Assembly: GCF_917563885.1 (NCBI RefSeq)
Contig: NZ_CAKJTG010000002.1
Span: forward strand, 62,001-126,000
Length of the DNA: 64,000 nucleotides
Source: Pseudoneobacillus rhizosphaerae
GTDB taxonomy: Bacteria; Bacillota; Bacilli; Bacillales; Cytobacillaceae
Reading direction: 5' to 3'
The position numbers were made by a program, and so were the translations under genes. The notes under the pieces were generated by a model. The model ran no database searches, was not told the origin of the DNA, and saw only the letters and a list, made by a program, of their open reading frames with translations. This document shows, in pieces, positions 25,541-34,406 of the stretch (the first letter of the stretch is position 1; every line of letters starts with the position of its first letter).

Positions 25541-25942
25541 ATGTTAGAAAAACTTAGAAGAATTAAATTAATAACGGCTATCTTAATGGGAATATGCTTT
25601 TACTCCTTGACCATCTTAATCCATATTCTTATTATTAGCGGCATTATTCCATTAACATGGGTTAATGGTGGACGGTCGGAATCTTTCGCTACTCAGTTAC
25701 CCATTTCTATTATCAATATCATAATCTCTATTATTGGAGGAGTTTTTACTCTATTAGTTGGTGGAAATTTATTAAATAAATTCAAAAGAGGAACTACCGT
25801 TGTATTGTGGTTTTTTGTTGTTCTTTGGTCGATTGGGTATATACAACAATTGTTAGGAACACCTTTTGAAAAAATGGTTTGTTCGTTTGTATTGCTTCTC
25901 GGTATCCTCTCGAACTTGCGTATGGCGATTGAAAAAAGGTAG
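25541..25942 (+). CDS. Hypothetical four-helix membrane protein
   Basis: 133 residues with four hydrophobic segments (about 10-35, 53-75, 82-103 and 108-128) separated by short loops. A basic N-terminus (MLEKLRRIKL) suggests a cytosolic N-terminus. GAGGTG precedes the ATG. No family is recognised. It is a single gene with no obvious terminator. Confidence 0.7.
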   Translation: MLEKLRRIKLITAILMGICFYSLTILIHILIISGIIPLTWVNGGRSESFATQLPISIINIIISIIGGVFTLLVGGNLLNKFKRGTTVVLWFFVVLWSIGYIQQLLGTPFEKMVCSFVLLLGILSNLRMAIEKR

Positions 25943-26100
25943 CCATAACCAATGCTATTAATCATGGAACAAAGGGATTCAAATTTTAAAAGACTTCAAA
26001 AAATCCCTTCACGAAAATTGTTGAATATTTTCCCACAACAAGTTGTAACCATTTCCAAACGACCTCGTCTATTAAGTTGAAAATACGGAGGTGAAGTAAG

Positions 26101-27066
26101 ATGAAAAAATGGTTAATTTTATTTTCAGCTTTTGTTTTACTCGTTCCCACCTCTACTCTTGCTAGTGTAGATGGGAATCATTCAACCAAAGAAATTAGTC
26201 AGTTTGAAATTACTAATCAAAAATTGTCCTTAGAGGATAAGTATTCGTTTTTAAAGAAAAAAGGGGTTTTAAAAGGAAAGCCCGACGGTTTGGCGCATTT
26301 TGACAAAGAGCTAACTCGCGCTGAACTTGCAGTTAGCCTGTATCGTCTTTTTAAGCTCGAAAAGCCGCTTGTCAAAATTGCCCCGTTAACGGACACCACG
26401 AAGCATTGGGCAAAGGATGAAATACTAGCAGTTACTTTACAAGGTTGGATGGACACTGACAACAATAGAAAATTCCATCCAAATAAAAAGATGACCATTG
26501 AAGAAGTGGCCCAAGTATTGGTCAAAGCAGCGGAACTTAATGTCGATGAATACGCATCTATTTGGCTCCCTGCTAGCAACTGGGCACAAGGGTATATGGC
26601 TGCCGTTTTAACAGAAAATTTCTTAAGCGGTGAGGAAGATTATCGAAAAATGGCAACCCGATCCCATCTTGTTTACAGCCTTTATGAGCTTTCTAAGTAC
26701 GTCGATTCCAATAAAGGAATCTGGGAGGGTAGCATGGAACCTAAATTAGCTGTCAAAGCCAACACGGAAGATGATTACCGCTGGACCTTTACCGTAAAAA
26801 ACCAAACAGAAAAAGAGCAAATCGTCAACATAAGCGCTAGCCAATTTGACTACATCCTGAAAAAGGACGGCAAGAAAATCGAGCAATATACGGATAACAA
26901 AAGGTGGATCATGCTCTACAAAGAAACCATATTAAAACAAGGCGAAGAACTAACCTACACTGGCGAATTCCTCAACCTAAAACCGGGCAAATACGAACTA
27001 GAAATCTGGCTAATAGACAGCAACTGGCCAGACGCGAAAACAAAAGTAGAATTTGAAGTAAAATAA
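26101..27066 (+). CDS. Surface protein with SLH domains and a BsuPI-like C-terminal domain
   Basis: 321 residues. A signal peptide ends at about residue 21 (TLAS). One clear SLH repeat lies at about 50-90 (FDKELTRAELAVSLYRLF) with degenerate ones after it to about 200 (FHPNKKMTIEEVAQVLVKA, ATRSHLVYSLYEL). The C-terminal 110 residues (RWTFTVKNQTEKEQIVNISASQFDY, LKPGKYELEIWL) look like the BsuPI-type immunoglobulin-like domain found in intracellular proteinase inhibitors. Wall attachment through SLH is inferred; inhibitor activity is not shown. AGGTGAAG precedes the ATG. Confidence 0.78.
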   Translation: MKKWLILFSAFVLLVPTSTLASVDGNHSTKEISQFEITNQKLSLEDKYSFLKKKGVLKGKPDGLAHFDKELTRAELAVSLYRLFKLEKPLVKIAPLTDTTKHWAKDEILAVTLQGWMDTDNNRKFHPNKKMTIEEVAQVLVKAAELNVDEYASIWLPASNWAQGYMAAVLTENFLSGEEDYRKMATRSHLVYSLYELSKYVDSNKGIWEGSMEPKLAVKANTEDDYRWTFTVKNQTEKEQIVNISASQFDYILKKDGKKIEQYTDNKRWIMLYKETILKQGEELTYTGEFLNLKPGKYELEIWLIDSNWPDAKTKVEFEVK

Positions 27067-27090
27067 AAAATAAACTTGCAGCTTAAACGG

Positions 27091-27188
27091 ATTAACGCAC
27101 TAACGCATTGAGGGACAGTCCCCGGGTGCGTTAATACGTTAAAGCACTGGGGGACTGTCCCCCGGTGCGTTGATGCGTTAAAGCGCTT
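27091..27188. repeat. REP-like palindromes, two units
   Basis: Cores TGAGGGACAGTCCCCGG (about 27109) and GGGGGACTGTCCCCC (about 27149) have TAACGCA/TGCGTTAA arms. They lie between the convergent SLH gene and pcp. Confidence 0.88.
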
Positions 27189-27238
27189 TAAATCGACAAA
27201 TTTCTCGGGAAATATTTTATTTATAGGAAATAGTTTTA

Positions 27239-27274
27239 AAGAAGCAGCCCTTTTAAAAGGACTGCTTCTTTTGG
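27239..27274 (-). terminator. Intrinsic terminator of pcp
   Basis: The near-perfect stem AAAGAAGCAG(C)CCTTTT and complement ends in TTTCTTT on the minus strand, 10 bases past the pcp stop. Confidence 0.85.
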
Positions 27275-27283
27275 ATATATCTA

Positions 27284-27880
27284 TTATTCTAGTGTCCCTA
27301 TTATTTTTACAATAGCAGCTGTTAGATCTCTCTGAGACCAGCTCGCCATTTCTCTCTTTGAGGCTGCTGCTAGCTCGTGGGATGCAGGTATATGGACAAA
27401 GCCTGCATTTTTAATGTCTCCCGCTGCATGCAAAACGGTATACATGATATTGTTGCATAAGTAGGTTCCAGCGCTATTCGAAATTCGAGCTGGGTAGCCT
27501 AATTCGTTTAATACCTCTACCATTTTCCGAATCGGTAGAGTTGAAAAATAACCATCTGGTCCATTTTCTACAACCGGAGCGTCCTGAAGAGCTCTTCCAT
27601 TATTATCCGCCTCACCATCGCGACAATTGATTGCGATTCGTTCTGGCGTGATAGAGGTGCGACCTGCCGCTAACCCCAAGGCAATCACCGCATCAGGCTG
27701 AACATCAGCTATCTCTTGTAAAATTTTTGGTCCTGCAGTCTCGTAATCTACTGGTAGTAGCAAGCCGTGGACACGGTAGCCCCCTATTTCCTGACCATCT
27801 AGTTCTTTCACAATCGCTTCAGTAGGATTGATCGGAAATCCTAAAAACGGCTCAAAGCCAGTTAGTAATAGTTTTTTCAT
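27284..27880 (-). CDS. pcp: Pyrrolidone-carboxylate peptidase (pyroglutamyl peptidase I)
   Basis: 198 residues from the ATG at 27880; an upstream in-frame start at 27904 lacks support. This cytoplasmic cysteine peptidase (family C15) removes N-terminal pyroglutamate from peptides. The start MKKLLLTGFEPFLGFPINPT is diagnostic. The triad residues are E80 (ITPERIAIN), C142 (SAGTYLCNN) and H163 (FVHIPASH). It shares direction with the gamma-glutamyltransferase upstream (77 bp gap with a hairpin); both act on gamma-linked or cyclised glutamate, so a glutamyl-peptide salvage link is plausible. Confidence 0.95.
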   Translation of the reverse strand: MKKLLLTGFEPFLGFPINPTEAIVKELDGQEIGGYRVHGLLLPVDYETAGPKILQEIADVQPDAVIALGLAAGRTSITPERIAINCRDGEADNNGRALQDAPVVENGPDGYFSTLPIRKMVEVLNELGYPARISNSAGTYLCNNIMYTVLHAAGDIKNAGFVHIPASHELAAASKREMASWSQRDLTAAIVKIIGTLE

Positions 27881-27900
27881 CGTTATTAGTCCTCTCTTTG

Positions 27901-27929
27901 ACAAAAGCCAGCCGCTTTGGACTGACTTT
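27901..27929 (-). terminator. Probable terminator of the gamma-glutamyltransferase gene
   Basis: The stem AGTCAGTCC/GGCTGGCTT, with G-U pairs on the minus strand, is followed by a T-rich tail and lies 28 bases past the stop. It is weaker than the others. Confidence 0.5.
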
Positions 27930-27956
27930 CATCTTTTTTAAAAAAGTAATTCCAAA

Positions 27957-29564
27957 CTAGTAGCAAGCAATACTACCATCCGTCCGGTGTTCCGTACCCC
28001 CAATTAATACGCCTGTTTCAGGATTACGCATAATCACTTGACCTCTACCAAACCCACCAGAATCATGGGATACCGAGATTTGATGTCCTTTTTGAACAAG
28101 CTGCCCGATAATGTGATTTGGGAACGAATGCTCCACTTCTATCTTCTTCCCTTCAATCCATTGCCATCTTGGTGCATCTAAAGCGGCCTGTGGATTTAAG
28201 CCGAAATCTATCATATTCATCGCTACTTGGAAATGTCCTTGCGGCTGCATATAGCCACCCATAACCCCAAATGGCCCTACTGCCTGACCGTCCTTCGTCA
28301 TGAACCCAGGAATAATCGTGTGGTACGTCTTCTTTCCTGGCTGAAGCGCATTTTGGTGTTCAGGATCCAGCGAGAAATCATGCCCACGGTTTTGCATGCC
28401 AATCCCCGTACCTGGCACCACAATCCCTGACCCGAAGCCCATATAATTACTTTGGATAAAAGAAACCATGTTGCCTTCACCGTCAGCTGTCGATAAATAA
28501 ACCGTTCCACCCTTAGGAAGGGAGCCTGGCTCAGGTACGCGAGCAGTTTCGCCAATTTGGTCACGACATTGTTTGCCGTACTCTTCTGATAAAAGATCGG
28601 CCACACGCGTTTTCATCATGTTTGGATCGGTAATGTATTCCTTGCCGTCCGTGAACGCTTGCTTCATCGCTTCAAGCTGAAGATGGACCGTGCGAACATC
28701 TTCCCGATGCGTAAACTGATCATTTTTTAAAATATTTAATGCCATCAACGCCACAAGCCCTTGCCCATTCGGAGGAATTTCCCAAATGTCATAGCCTTTG
28801 TAGTTAACCGAAATCGGGTCGACCCACTCTGGTTGATAGCTTTCAAGATCTTCTTTTTGTAAAAATCCGCCAGCCGACGTAGACGCTGCCGCGATTTTTT
28901 CAGCAAGGTTGCCACGATAGAAGCTCTCCGCCTTTGTTTCTGCGATTTCCTGTAAAGTGTTCGCATGATCCTCCGAGCTCCAGATTTCACCTATTTCCGG
29001 TGCTTTACCGTTTGGTGCAAAAACACGGAACCATTCTTCGAATTCTGGACCTTGAAGACGTTGCTTGTAAGCTGTATAGGCACGCTTCCAATATTTGCTT
29101 AACGTCGGCGAGAGTGGATAGCCATTTCGAGCGTACTCAATCGCTGGCTTTAGGACTTCGGTTAAAGGTAGGCGGCCGAAGCGTTCAGAAAGTGCTGCCC
29201 ATGCGGCAGGCACACCTGGTACTGTAACTGGGATCCAGCCGGTAACTGGCATTTTCTCGTGCCCTTGGTTCTTTAATTTTTCAATCGAAATGCTCTTTGG
29301 CGCCGGTCCACTTGCGTTTAAACCATGTAGCTGCTTGTCCTTCGTCCAAACAAGCGCAAAAGCATCCCCACCGATTCCATTGGAGGTCGGCTCTACGACC
29401 GTCAGACAGGCCGCTGTGGCGATGGCAGCGTCAATAGCATTTCCACCCTTCTTTAAAATATCTAAGCCAGCTTGAGCCGCTAGAGGCTGTGAGGTGGCAA
29501 CCATTCCGTTGCGCGCAACCGTCGCCGTGCGTTGTGAAGCATAAGGATATGTATAATAAGGCAT
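27957..29564 (-). CDS. Gamma-glutamyltransferase family protein (YwrD-like)
   Basis: 535 residues. It is an N-terminal-nucleophile hydrolase that is autocleaved. The nucleophile is the Thr of GGTVYLSTAD (about residue 355), at the junction of the large and small subunits. The small subunit contains GFGSGIVVPGTGIGMQNRG and FGVMGGYMQPQGH. The large subunit has the family's GGNAIDAAIAT and NGIGGDAFAL. There is no signal peptide (MPYYTYPYASQRTATVARNG), unlike secreted Ggt, so it resembles the cytosolic YwrD group. Expected activity is on glutathione or other gamma-glutamyl compounds; the real substrate is unknown. GGGGGAAC precedes the ATG. A 52-bp tandem array lies upstream. Confidence 0.88.
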   Translation of the reverse strand: MPYYTYPYASQRTATVARNGMVATSQPLAAQAGLDILKKGGNAIDAAIATAACLTVVEPTSNGIGGDAFALVWTKDKQLHGLNASGPAPKSISIEKLKNQGHEKMPVTGWIPVTVPGVPAAWAALSERFGRLPLTEVLKPAIEYARNGYPLSPTLSKYWKRAYTAYKQRLQGPEFEEWFRVFAPNGKAPEIGEIWSSEDHANTLQEIAETKAESFYRGNLAEKIAAASTSAGGFLQKEDLESYQPEWVDPISVNYKGYDIWEIPPNGQGLVALMALNILKNDQFTHREDVRTVHLQLEAMKQAFTDGKEYITDPNMMKTRVADLLSEEYGKQCRDQIGETARVPEPGSLPKGGTVYLSTADGEGNMVSFIQSNYMGFGSGIVVPGTGIGMQNRGHDFSLDPEHQNALQPGKKTYHTIIPGFMTKDGQAVGPFGVMGGYMQPQGHFQVAMNMIDFGLNPQAALDAPRWQWIEGKKIEVEHSFPNHIIGQLVQKGHQISVSHDSGGFGRGQVIMRNPETGVLIGGTEHRTDGSIACY

Positions 29565-29746
29565 ATTTGAGTTCCCCCTTTTTTCTCTTCGTTTCTCGAA
29601 ATAATTATACCAAATGGGGGTTATTGTTGTCTAAAAATTTTGAAAAGGGATTTGATTGCTCTTTTTTTGGGGGTTTTTGGGTTTGCGAGGATCTTGGGGC
29701 ATGCTGGAGGGGCGCTTGCGTTACCGATTTGCTCTTTTGGGGAGGG

Positions 29747-30125
29747 TTTCGGGCACGCGAGACCCTCTCGCGGACACTTCTTCCCTCTTTTGGGGAGGTT
29801 TCGCGTTCGCGAGACCTTCTCGCGGACACTTCTTCTCCCCTTTGAACAGGTTTCGCGTTCGCGAGACCTTCTCACGAACACGTCCTCCCCCTTTTAACCA
29901 GCTTTCGCGTTCGCGAGACCTTCTCACGAACACGTCCTCCCCCTTTTAACCAGCTTTCGCGTTCGCGAGACCTGCTCGCGAACACTTCTTCTCCCTTTTG
30001 AACATGTTTCGCGTTCGCGAGACCTTCTCGCGGACACTTCTTCTCCCTTTTGAACATGTTTCGCGTTCGCGAGACCTTCTCACGAACACGTCCTCCCCCT
30101 TTTAACCAGCTTTCGCGTTCGCAAC
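29747..30125. repeat. Tandem array of eight 52-bp units with internal inverted repeats
   Basis: TTTCG starts at 29747, 29799, 29851, 29903, 29955, 30007, 30059 and 30111, exactly 52 bp apart. Each unit has GTTCGCGAG-N5-CTCGCGAAC or a one-base variant, then a C/T-rich tract. The GC content is higher than around it. The array fills the 699-bp gap between spoIIQ and ggt. The open frames over it are artefacts of the repeat, because 52 is not a multiple of three and no ribosome site is present. Confidence 0.95.
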
Positions 30126-30202
30126 ACAAGCACATTAACTCCCTCTCAACCATCAGGTTTCAAGCACGCAACCACTTCTCACAGCACAACCCCCCCAAAC
30201 AA

Positions 30203-30246
30203 ACAAAAAAAGAGCAAGTGCCTATAAATTTGCACTCACTCTTTGT
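30203..30246 (-). terminator. Intrinsic terminator of spoIIQ
   Basis: The stem AGAGCAAGTGC / GCACTCACTCT with a T-run on the minus strand lies about 20 bases past the spoIIQ stop. Confidence 0.85.
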
Positions 30247-30263
30247 ATCGTTTCGTTCAATGA

Positions 30264-31169
30264 TTAAGAAGGATTCGTTTTGGACTTAATACTGTCAGCG
30301 TTTTCGTCTGCTTTTTTATCAGTCTTGTCGCCTTCATCTTTTTTGTCCTCTTCAGGAGTACCTGTACCTTCAGCATTCTTGTTGGTATCAACAGAATCGT
30401 CCGTTTCAGTTGTTCCTTCTGGACTTGTTTGCTCTTCAACAGCCTTGTCTTCTTTAGCAGCAGGTGTTTCTACCATTACTGAACTTACTGGCTTATCGAA
30501 GAATGAAATTGGGTTGACAGGGGTGCTATCTTTGCGAATTTCAAAGTGAACATGTACTCCAGCTTCTTCATTTAACAAACTTTGCCCAGCCTTGGCAATA
30601 GGTTGTCCTTGTTTAACTTTGTCACCTTCTACAACTTTAATATCTTTTACAGATTGATATTGAGTGACAACATTGTTATCATGCTGAATGACAATAGCAT
30701 TTCCTAAAATAGTATCTTCCGCTGACACCTTGATTACGGTACCACTTAGAGCTGCAAGAACATCGAAAGTCTCGCCATTACCAAGTGTGATATCTACGCC
30801 CGTATTAGGTTGGTAGGAATTACCGTATTCGACTAAAGCCGCTTCCTGTTCAGCATCTGAGCCATTTACATCGTAAAATGGTTTTTGGATCGATGCCGTT
30901 TCGAAATTTGCCAATGGCCACTTGATGTTTTCTAACGCGCTGTTAACCTCAATCGCAGGAGGGTTATTATTTTTACCTGCAATGTCAGTTGCGTTATAAT
31001 CATACTTGTTGTCCTTTGCAACATTTGTGTTGCTCGTTTGGTACCAAAGAACTGCTGTTAAAATAATGGCTGCACTTGCGATATAAATTGCTGGAAATGC
31101 CCAACGCTTTTTGAAAAAGCGCTTAAAACTAGATTCTTGAGAAGTACGTTTTTTTTCTTCCTCTCTCAT
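30264..31169 (-). CDS. spoIIQ: Stage II sporulation protein SpoIIQ (degenerate M23 domain)
   Basis: 301 residues. A short basic N-terminus and one membrane segment (about 23-43) are followed by a LytM/M23 domain (about 110-225) and an acidic, Glu/Lys/Asp-rich tail (about 230-301). SpoIIQ is made in the forespore and pairs with SpoIIIAH across the intermembrane space to form the feeding channel needed for engulfment and sigma-G activity. In the metal site, the first His of HxGxD is replaced (N122-T-G-V-D126), while the second motif HVHFE (206-210) remains, so catalysis is unlikely, as described for the B. subtilis protein. The position near spoIID matches B. subtilis. Confidence 0.93.
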   Translation of the reverse strand: MREEEKKRTSQESSFKRFFKKRWAFPAIYIASAAIILTAVLWYQTSNTNVAKDNKYDYNATDIAGKNNNPPAIEVNSALENIKWPLANFETASIQKPFYDVNGSDAEQEAALVEYGNSYQPNTGVDITLGNGETFDVLAALSGTVIKVSAEDTILGNAIVIQHDNNVVTQYQSVKDIKVVEGDKVKQGQPIAKAGQSLLNEEAGVHVHFEIRKDSTPVNPISFFDKPVSSVMVETPAAKEDKAVEEQTSPEGTTETDDSVDTNKNAEGTGTPEEDKKDEGDKTDKKADENADSIKSKTNPS

Positions 31170-31305
31170 TTTCCATCACCTCAGCAATCAGTCTTAACGC
31201 ATTTTGGTGATTATATACAATTATCTAAAAATTTTTTTACACTTATTTTTCGACAAATGTTTTTCTTTTATGCATGATTTTTAAAAAAAGTTGGAGGTTT
31301 TTGGT

Positions 31306-31689
31306 TTGAAGCTTTTACGAAGGATTTTATGGGTTTTACCGCTGCTATATATGATGTTAATTTGGAAAATGTCTAGCCAACCGCATAATGCTTATGTGGA
31401 GCTACCTAATTCATCCGTTGATCGCTTTATCAAGGAATCCCTACATCTAGTCGAATTCGCGATTCTGTACCTTCTATTTGTTTTGGCTGCTTATTATAAT
31501 AAAAAATTGACACCAACCACTAATCTCTTATTTGCGGTCATAGCGGCCTTGTACGGATTCACCGACGAACTACATCAATCCTTCGTCCCCTACCGCTCAG
31601 CCACCCTCATAGACCTTGTCAAAGACATCACAGGAGTAACCATCGCATACTACATCATCCGAAAAAGGCTTAGCACTTCACCACGTTAA
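31306..31689 (+). CDS. VanZ-family membrane protein
   Basis: 127 residues from the TTG at 31306, eight bases after GGAGG (the TTG at 31291 contains the ribosome site itself). Four hydrophobic segments are visible. Family motifs include LIWKMSSQP (about 20), KESLHLVEFAILYLLF (about 45) and YGFTDELHQSFVPYRSATLIDLVKDITG (about 85-112). VanZ-like proteins are widespread in Bacillaceae; one confers low teicoplanin resistance, most have no known role. It is the only plus-strand gene in a block of minus-strand sporulation and wall genes. Confidence 0.85.
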   Translation: MKLLRRILWVLPLLYMMLIWKMSSQPHNAYVELPNSSVDRFIKESLHLVEFAILYLLFVLAAYYNKKLTPTTNLLFAVIAALYGFTDELHQSFVPYRSATLIDLVKDITGVTIAYYIIRKRLSTSPR

Positions 31690-31770
31690 AGTAGGTGCGG
31701 ACTGTCCCCACCTGCTTTAACGCAGAAACGCGCCGGGGGACTGTCCCGCCGCGCGTTTTTCGCGTTAAAG
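31684..31770. repeat. REP-like palindromes, two units
   Basis: Cores GCGGACTGTCCCC (about 31697) and GGGGGACTGTCCCGC (about 31736) are flanked by ACGTTAAAG and CGCGTTAAAG. They lie between the convergent vanZ-like and spoIID stops, overlapping the end of the former. Confidence 0.85.
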
Positions 31771-31773
31771 CAT

Positions 31774-32811
31774 TTATTTCTTCGCCGTAATAGTCGTTAA
31801 ATGTTTTTCAGCCGGACTTATTGTAACTCCCTGGTAATAATGCTTGACGATTTGGTCGTAGGATTTGCCTTCTTTCGCCATGCCGTTTGCGCCGTATTGG
31901 CTCATACCAACTCCGTGGCCGTTGCCCTTTGTGCTGATGATAATTTGATTACCTTTCTTAATCCATGAGAAATCCGATGATTTTAGATCTAGCTTTTCAC
32001 GAATATCCTTACCACTTAATGTTTTACCGTTGATATTCACCTTAGCTACACGATTTCCTTCCGTTCTTTCCGTAATGACACCAATTTCATTTCCCGTTAT
32101 TTTAACCCCGAGTTTTCCTTCAAACTCAGAAACCGTCATAATGACTTGATTATTGAATTTTGGTGATTCCGTCACATCCCATGGACTTTCTACACTGCGC
32201 AAATACGGGTAACTATTCGACCAGTAATCCTCAGAGTTTTCCGTATAGCCATTGCTCGTTGAGAAAAATGTTGAATCAATAGGTGTTCCATCATACGTTA
32301 ATATTTGCCCTTTCGTTGCGATAACTGCCTCTTGGACTTTTCTCAACTTCCACTCATAATCCTTTGGTTTCCAAATTTTCTTTAAGTCCTCTTCACTTTT
32401 ATATACTTGATGCGTTTCCGTATCGGTGACATTGGCCCCTTGAGGAATGCCCAACTGATTACTACTCGTCAATTGTCTAACAATATAAGTTCTTGCTGTT
32501 AAAGCCTGTGCTTTTAATGCCTCTAATTCGAAATCAGCTGGCATTTCCGAAGCTACCACTCCCACCACATAACGCTCAAGTGGTATTTCATCAATTTGTT
32601 TTTTGGACATACGATAGACAGCTACTTCAACGGAAGATTCAAGCTGGCTACTATCTACTGGAACCGATTCAGGACCAGAAGAATGCAGATTTTCTCCTAA
32701 TTCCCCACTTGCCTTACCATCAGAAAACGGTAAAACAAGTAGCGCTGGAATCAATAAAGTGATCGTAAATAGGACTGCTGCTAGGACGAAGAAAGGTTTG
32801 AAGTTTTTCAT
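31774..32811 (-). CDS. spoIID: Stage II sporulation protein D (lytic transglycosylase)
   Basis: 345 residues from the ATG at 32811, nine bases after GGAGG; the frame runs 27 codons further up without a site. One N-terminal membrane segment (about 5-28) anchors the protein. The SpoIID domain contains ERYVVGVVASEMPADFELEALKAQALTARTY (about 90-120, including the catalytic Glu of VVASEMP) and GHGVGMSQYGANGMA (about 300-314). SpoIID degrades septal peptidoglycan with SpoIIM/SpoIIP during engulfment and is under sigma-E. The gene follows murA as in B. subtilis. Confidence 0.95.
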   Translation of the reverse strand: MKNFKPFFVLAAVLFTITLLIPALLVLPFSDGKASGELGENLHSSGPESVPVDSSQLESSVEVAVYRMSKKQIDEIPLERYVVGVVASEMPADFELEALKAQALTARTYIVRQLTSSNQLGIPQGANVTDTETHQVYKSEEDLKKIWKPKDYEWKLRKVQEAVIATKGQILTYDGTPIDSTFFSTSNGYTENSEDYWSNSYPYLRSVESPWDVTESPKFNNQVIMTVSEFEGKLGVKITGNEIGVITERTEGNRVAKVNINGKTLSGKDIREKLDLKSSDFSWIKKGNQIIISTKGNGHGVGMSQYGANGMAKEGKSYDQIVKHYYQGVTISPAEKHLTTITAKK

Positions 32812-32930
32812 GATATCGATCCTCCATTTGAAGTAATAACAAATAGCCACTAGGCTAGCTCTCTTTTCATTTTTATGGAGGTAAACAAGCATTTATGATA
32901 AGTTTTCAAAAAAGTAGCCAAATTTCGTGA

Positions 32931-32985
32931 CTTTAACGCAGTAAAGGAGTGAGGGACAGTCCCCCACCCCTTTACTGCGTTAAAG
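32931..32985. repeat. REP-like palindrome, large single unit
   Basis: The 27-bp arms around a single central base have only two mismatches (CTTTAACGCAGTAAAGGAG then TGAGGGAC, and complement). It lies between the murA terminator and spoIID. Confidence 0.92.
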
Positions 32986-33009
32986 TCACCTAAGAGAAAA
33001 TCAACCCAC

Positions 33010-33042
33010 AAAAAAGCCCTGCCCACGTTAGTTGGCAGAGCA
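33010..33042 (-). terminator. Intrinsic terminator of murA
   Basis: The stem GC(T)CTGCC/GGCAG(G)GC is followed by TTTTTT on the minus strand, 16 bases past the stop. Confidence 0.8.
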
Positions 33043-33057
33043 TTCTTCTAATTACTA

Positions 33058-34374
33058 TTAAGCGTTTAAGTCGGAAATGATTTTTTGATCAGCATCGATA
33101 TTGATTGCATCGTAATCTTTGACGCGTTCGATATCGGCTCCAATGCTAGCTAATTTTTCATGGAAGTTTACATATCCACGGTCTAGATGTTTCAACTCGG
33201 TCACGCGTGTCACGCCATCTGCAACTAATCCTGTAAGAACTAATGATGCTGCAGCACGTAAATCGGTTGCAGACACTTCTGCTCCTTGTAGGTCAGCAGG
33301 TCCAGATAAAATGACAGAACGACCTTCAATTTTAATATCGGCATTCATACGACGGAATTCTTCCACGTGCATGAAGCGATTTTCAAATACAGTTTCTGTA
33401 ATCATACTTGTACCTTGAGCACGTAATAAAAGTGCCATCATTTGAGATTGCATATCTGTTGGGAAACCTGGATGAGGCATCGTCTTAATGTCAACGGCCT
33501 TTAGTTTTTCAGGTCCGATCACACGTATACCATCTTCCTCGTCGATAATCATAACGCCCATTTCTTCCATTTTTGCAATTAAAGAAGAAAGATGCTCTGG
33601 GACAGCTCCTTGAACTAATACATTTCCTTGTGTAATCGCAGCAGCGACCATAAAGGTTCCTGCTTCTATACGGTCAGGAATAATGTCATGCTCGACTCCA
33701 TATAAACGATCAACGCCTTCAATACGAATGGTTCCAGTACCAGCACCACGGACATTTGCACCCATGCTATTTAGGAAATTGGCTAAGTCAACAATTTCCG
33801 GTTCTTTCGCAACGTTTTCAAGGATGGTCGTTCCTTTTGCGAGGCTAGCCGCCATCATAATATTTTCTGTGGCTCCTACACTTGGAAAATCTAAATAAAT
33901 TTTCGCCCCGTGTAATCGACCATTTGTGGCTTCTGCCTCAATAAATCCGTTACCAACCTTGACTGTAGCGCCCATTGCCTCAAAACCTTTTAAATGTTGA
34001 TCAATCGGACGAGATCCAATCGCACAACCTCCTGGTAAAGCAACACGAGCACGACCATTTCGCGCTAATAAAGAACCCATAACTAGTACAGAAGCTCTCA
34101 TTTTACGTACATATTCAAATGGTGCTTCTACTTTTAACTCTTTGGATGCATCTACAACAACTTGATTATTATTAAACTCCACATTGGCGTTTAGGTATCT
34201 TAATACTTCATTGATCGTATATACATCGGAGAGAGTCGGCACGTTTTTAATTATGCTTTTCCCTTCACTTGCTAATAATGTTGCAGCCAGAACAGGTAAA
34301 ACGGCGTTCTTTGCTCCTTCAACCTTGACTGTACCGTTTAAACGCTGTCCGCCGCGGACAATGATTTTTTCCAA
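33058..34374 (-). CDS. murA: UDP-N-acetylglucosamine 1-carboxyvinyltransferase
   Basis: 438 residues. MurA transfers enolpyruvate from PEP to UDP-GlcNAc, the first committed step of peptidoglycan precursor synthesis, in the cytoplasm. The start [23 protein letters not shown] carries the conserved K22/N23-type pair. The catalytic Cys lies in [11 protein letters not shown] (about 117), the residue modified by fosfomycin. Position between ywmB and spoIID identifies it as the murAA orthologue. It is 32 bp downstream of ywmB and probably cotranscribed. Confidence 0.96.
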   Translation of the reverse strand: MEKIIVRGGQRLNGTVKVEGAKNAVLPVLAATLLASEGKSIIKNVPTLSDVYTINEVLRYLNANVEFNNNQVVVDASKELKVEAPFEYVRKMRASVLVMGSLLARNGRARVALPGGCAIGSRPIDQHLKGFEAMGATVKVGNGFIEAEATNGRLHGAKIYLDFPSVGATENIMMAASLAKGTTILENVAKEPEIVDLANFLNSMGANVRGAGTGTIRIEGVDRLYGVEHDIIPDRIEAGTFMVAAAITQGNVLVQGAVPEHLSSLIAKMEEMGVMIIDEEDGIRVIGPEKLKAVDIKTMPHPGFPTDMQSQMMALLLRAQGTSMITETVFENRFMHVEEFRRMNADIKIEGRSVILSGPADLQGAEVSATDLRAAASLVLTGLVADGVTRVTELKHLDRGYVNFHEKLASIGADIERVKDYDAINIDADQKIISDLNA

Positions 34375-34406
34375 GTGTATTCCCCTCCGCGTCCAATTTC
34401 TCTATA

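Noticed and set aside
29747-30125. CRISPR array
   Set aside because: There are no unique spacers; the whole 52-bp unit is repeated. The same reasoning excludes the arrays at 459 and 49523 and the palindrome cluster at 37583. No cas gene is present.
29799-30125. LexA/SOS boxes, because GTTCG and CGAAC occur in every unit
   Set aside because: The Bacillus SOS box needs CGAAC-N4-GTTCG-type spacing and polarity. Here the order and the 5-bp spacer between GTTCGCGAG and CTCGCGAAC do not fit.
29605-30289. Several overlapping open frames on both strands rich in RSRERE / VRETFSRT
   Set aside because: They are readings of the 52-bp tandem array, with no ribosome sites. The unit length is not a multiple of three, so every frame stays open by repetition.
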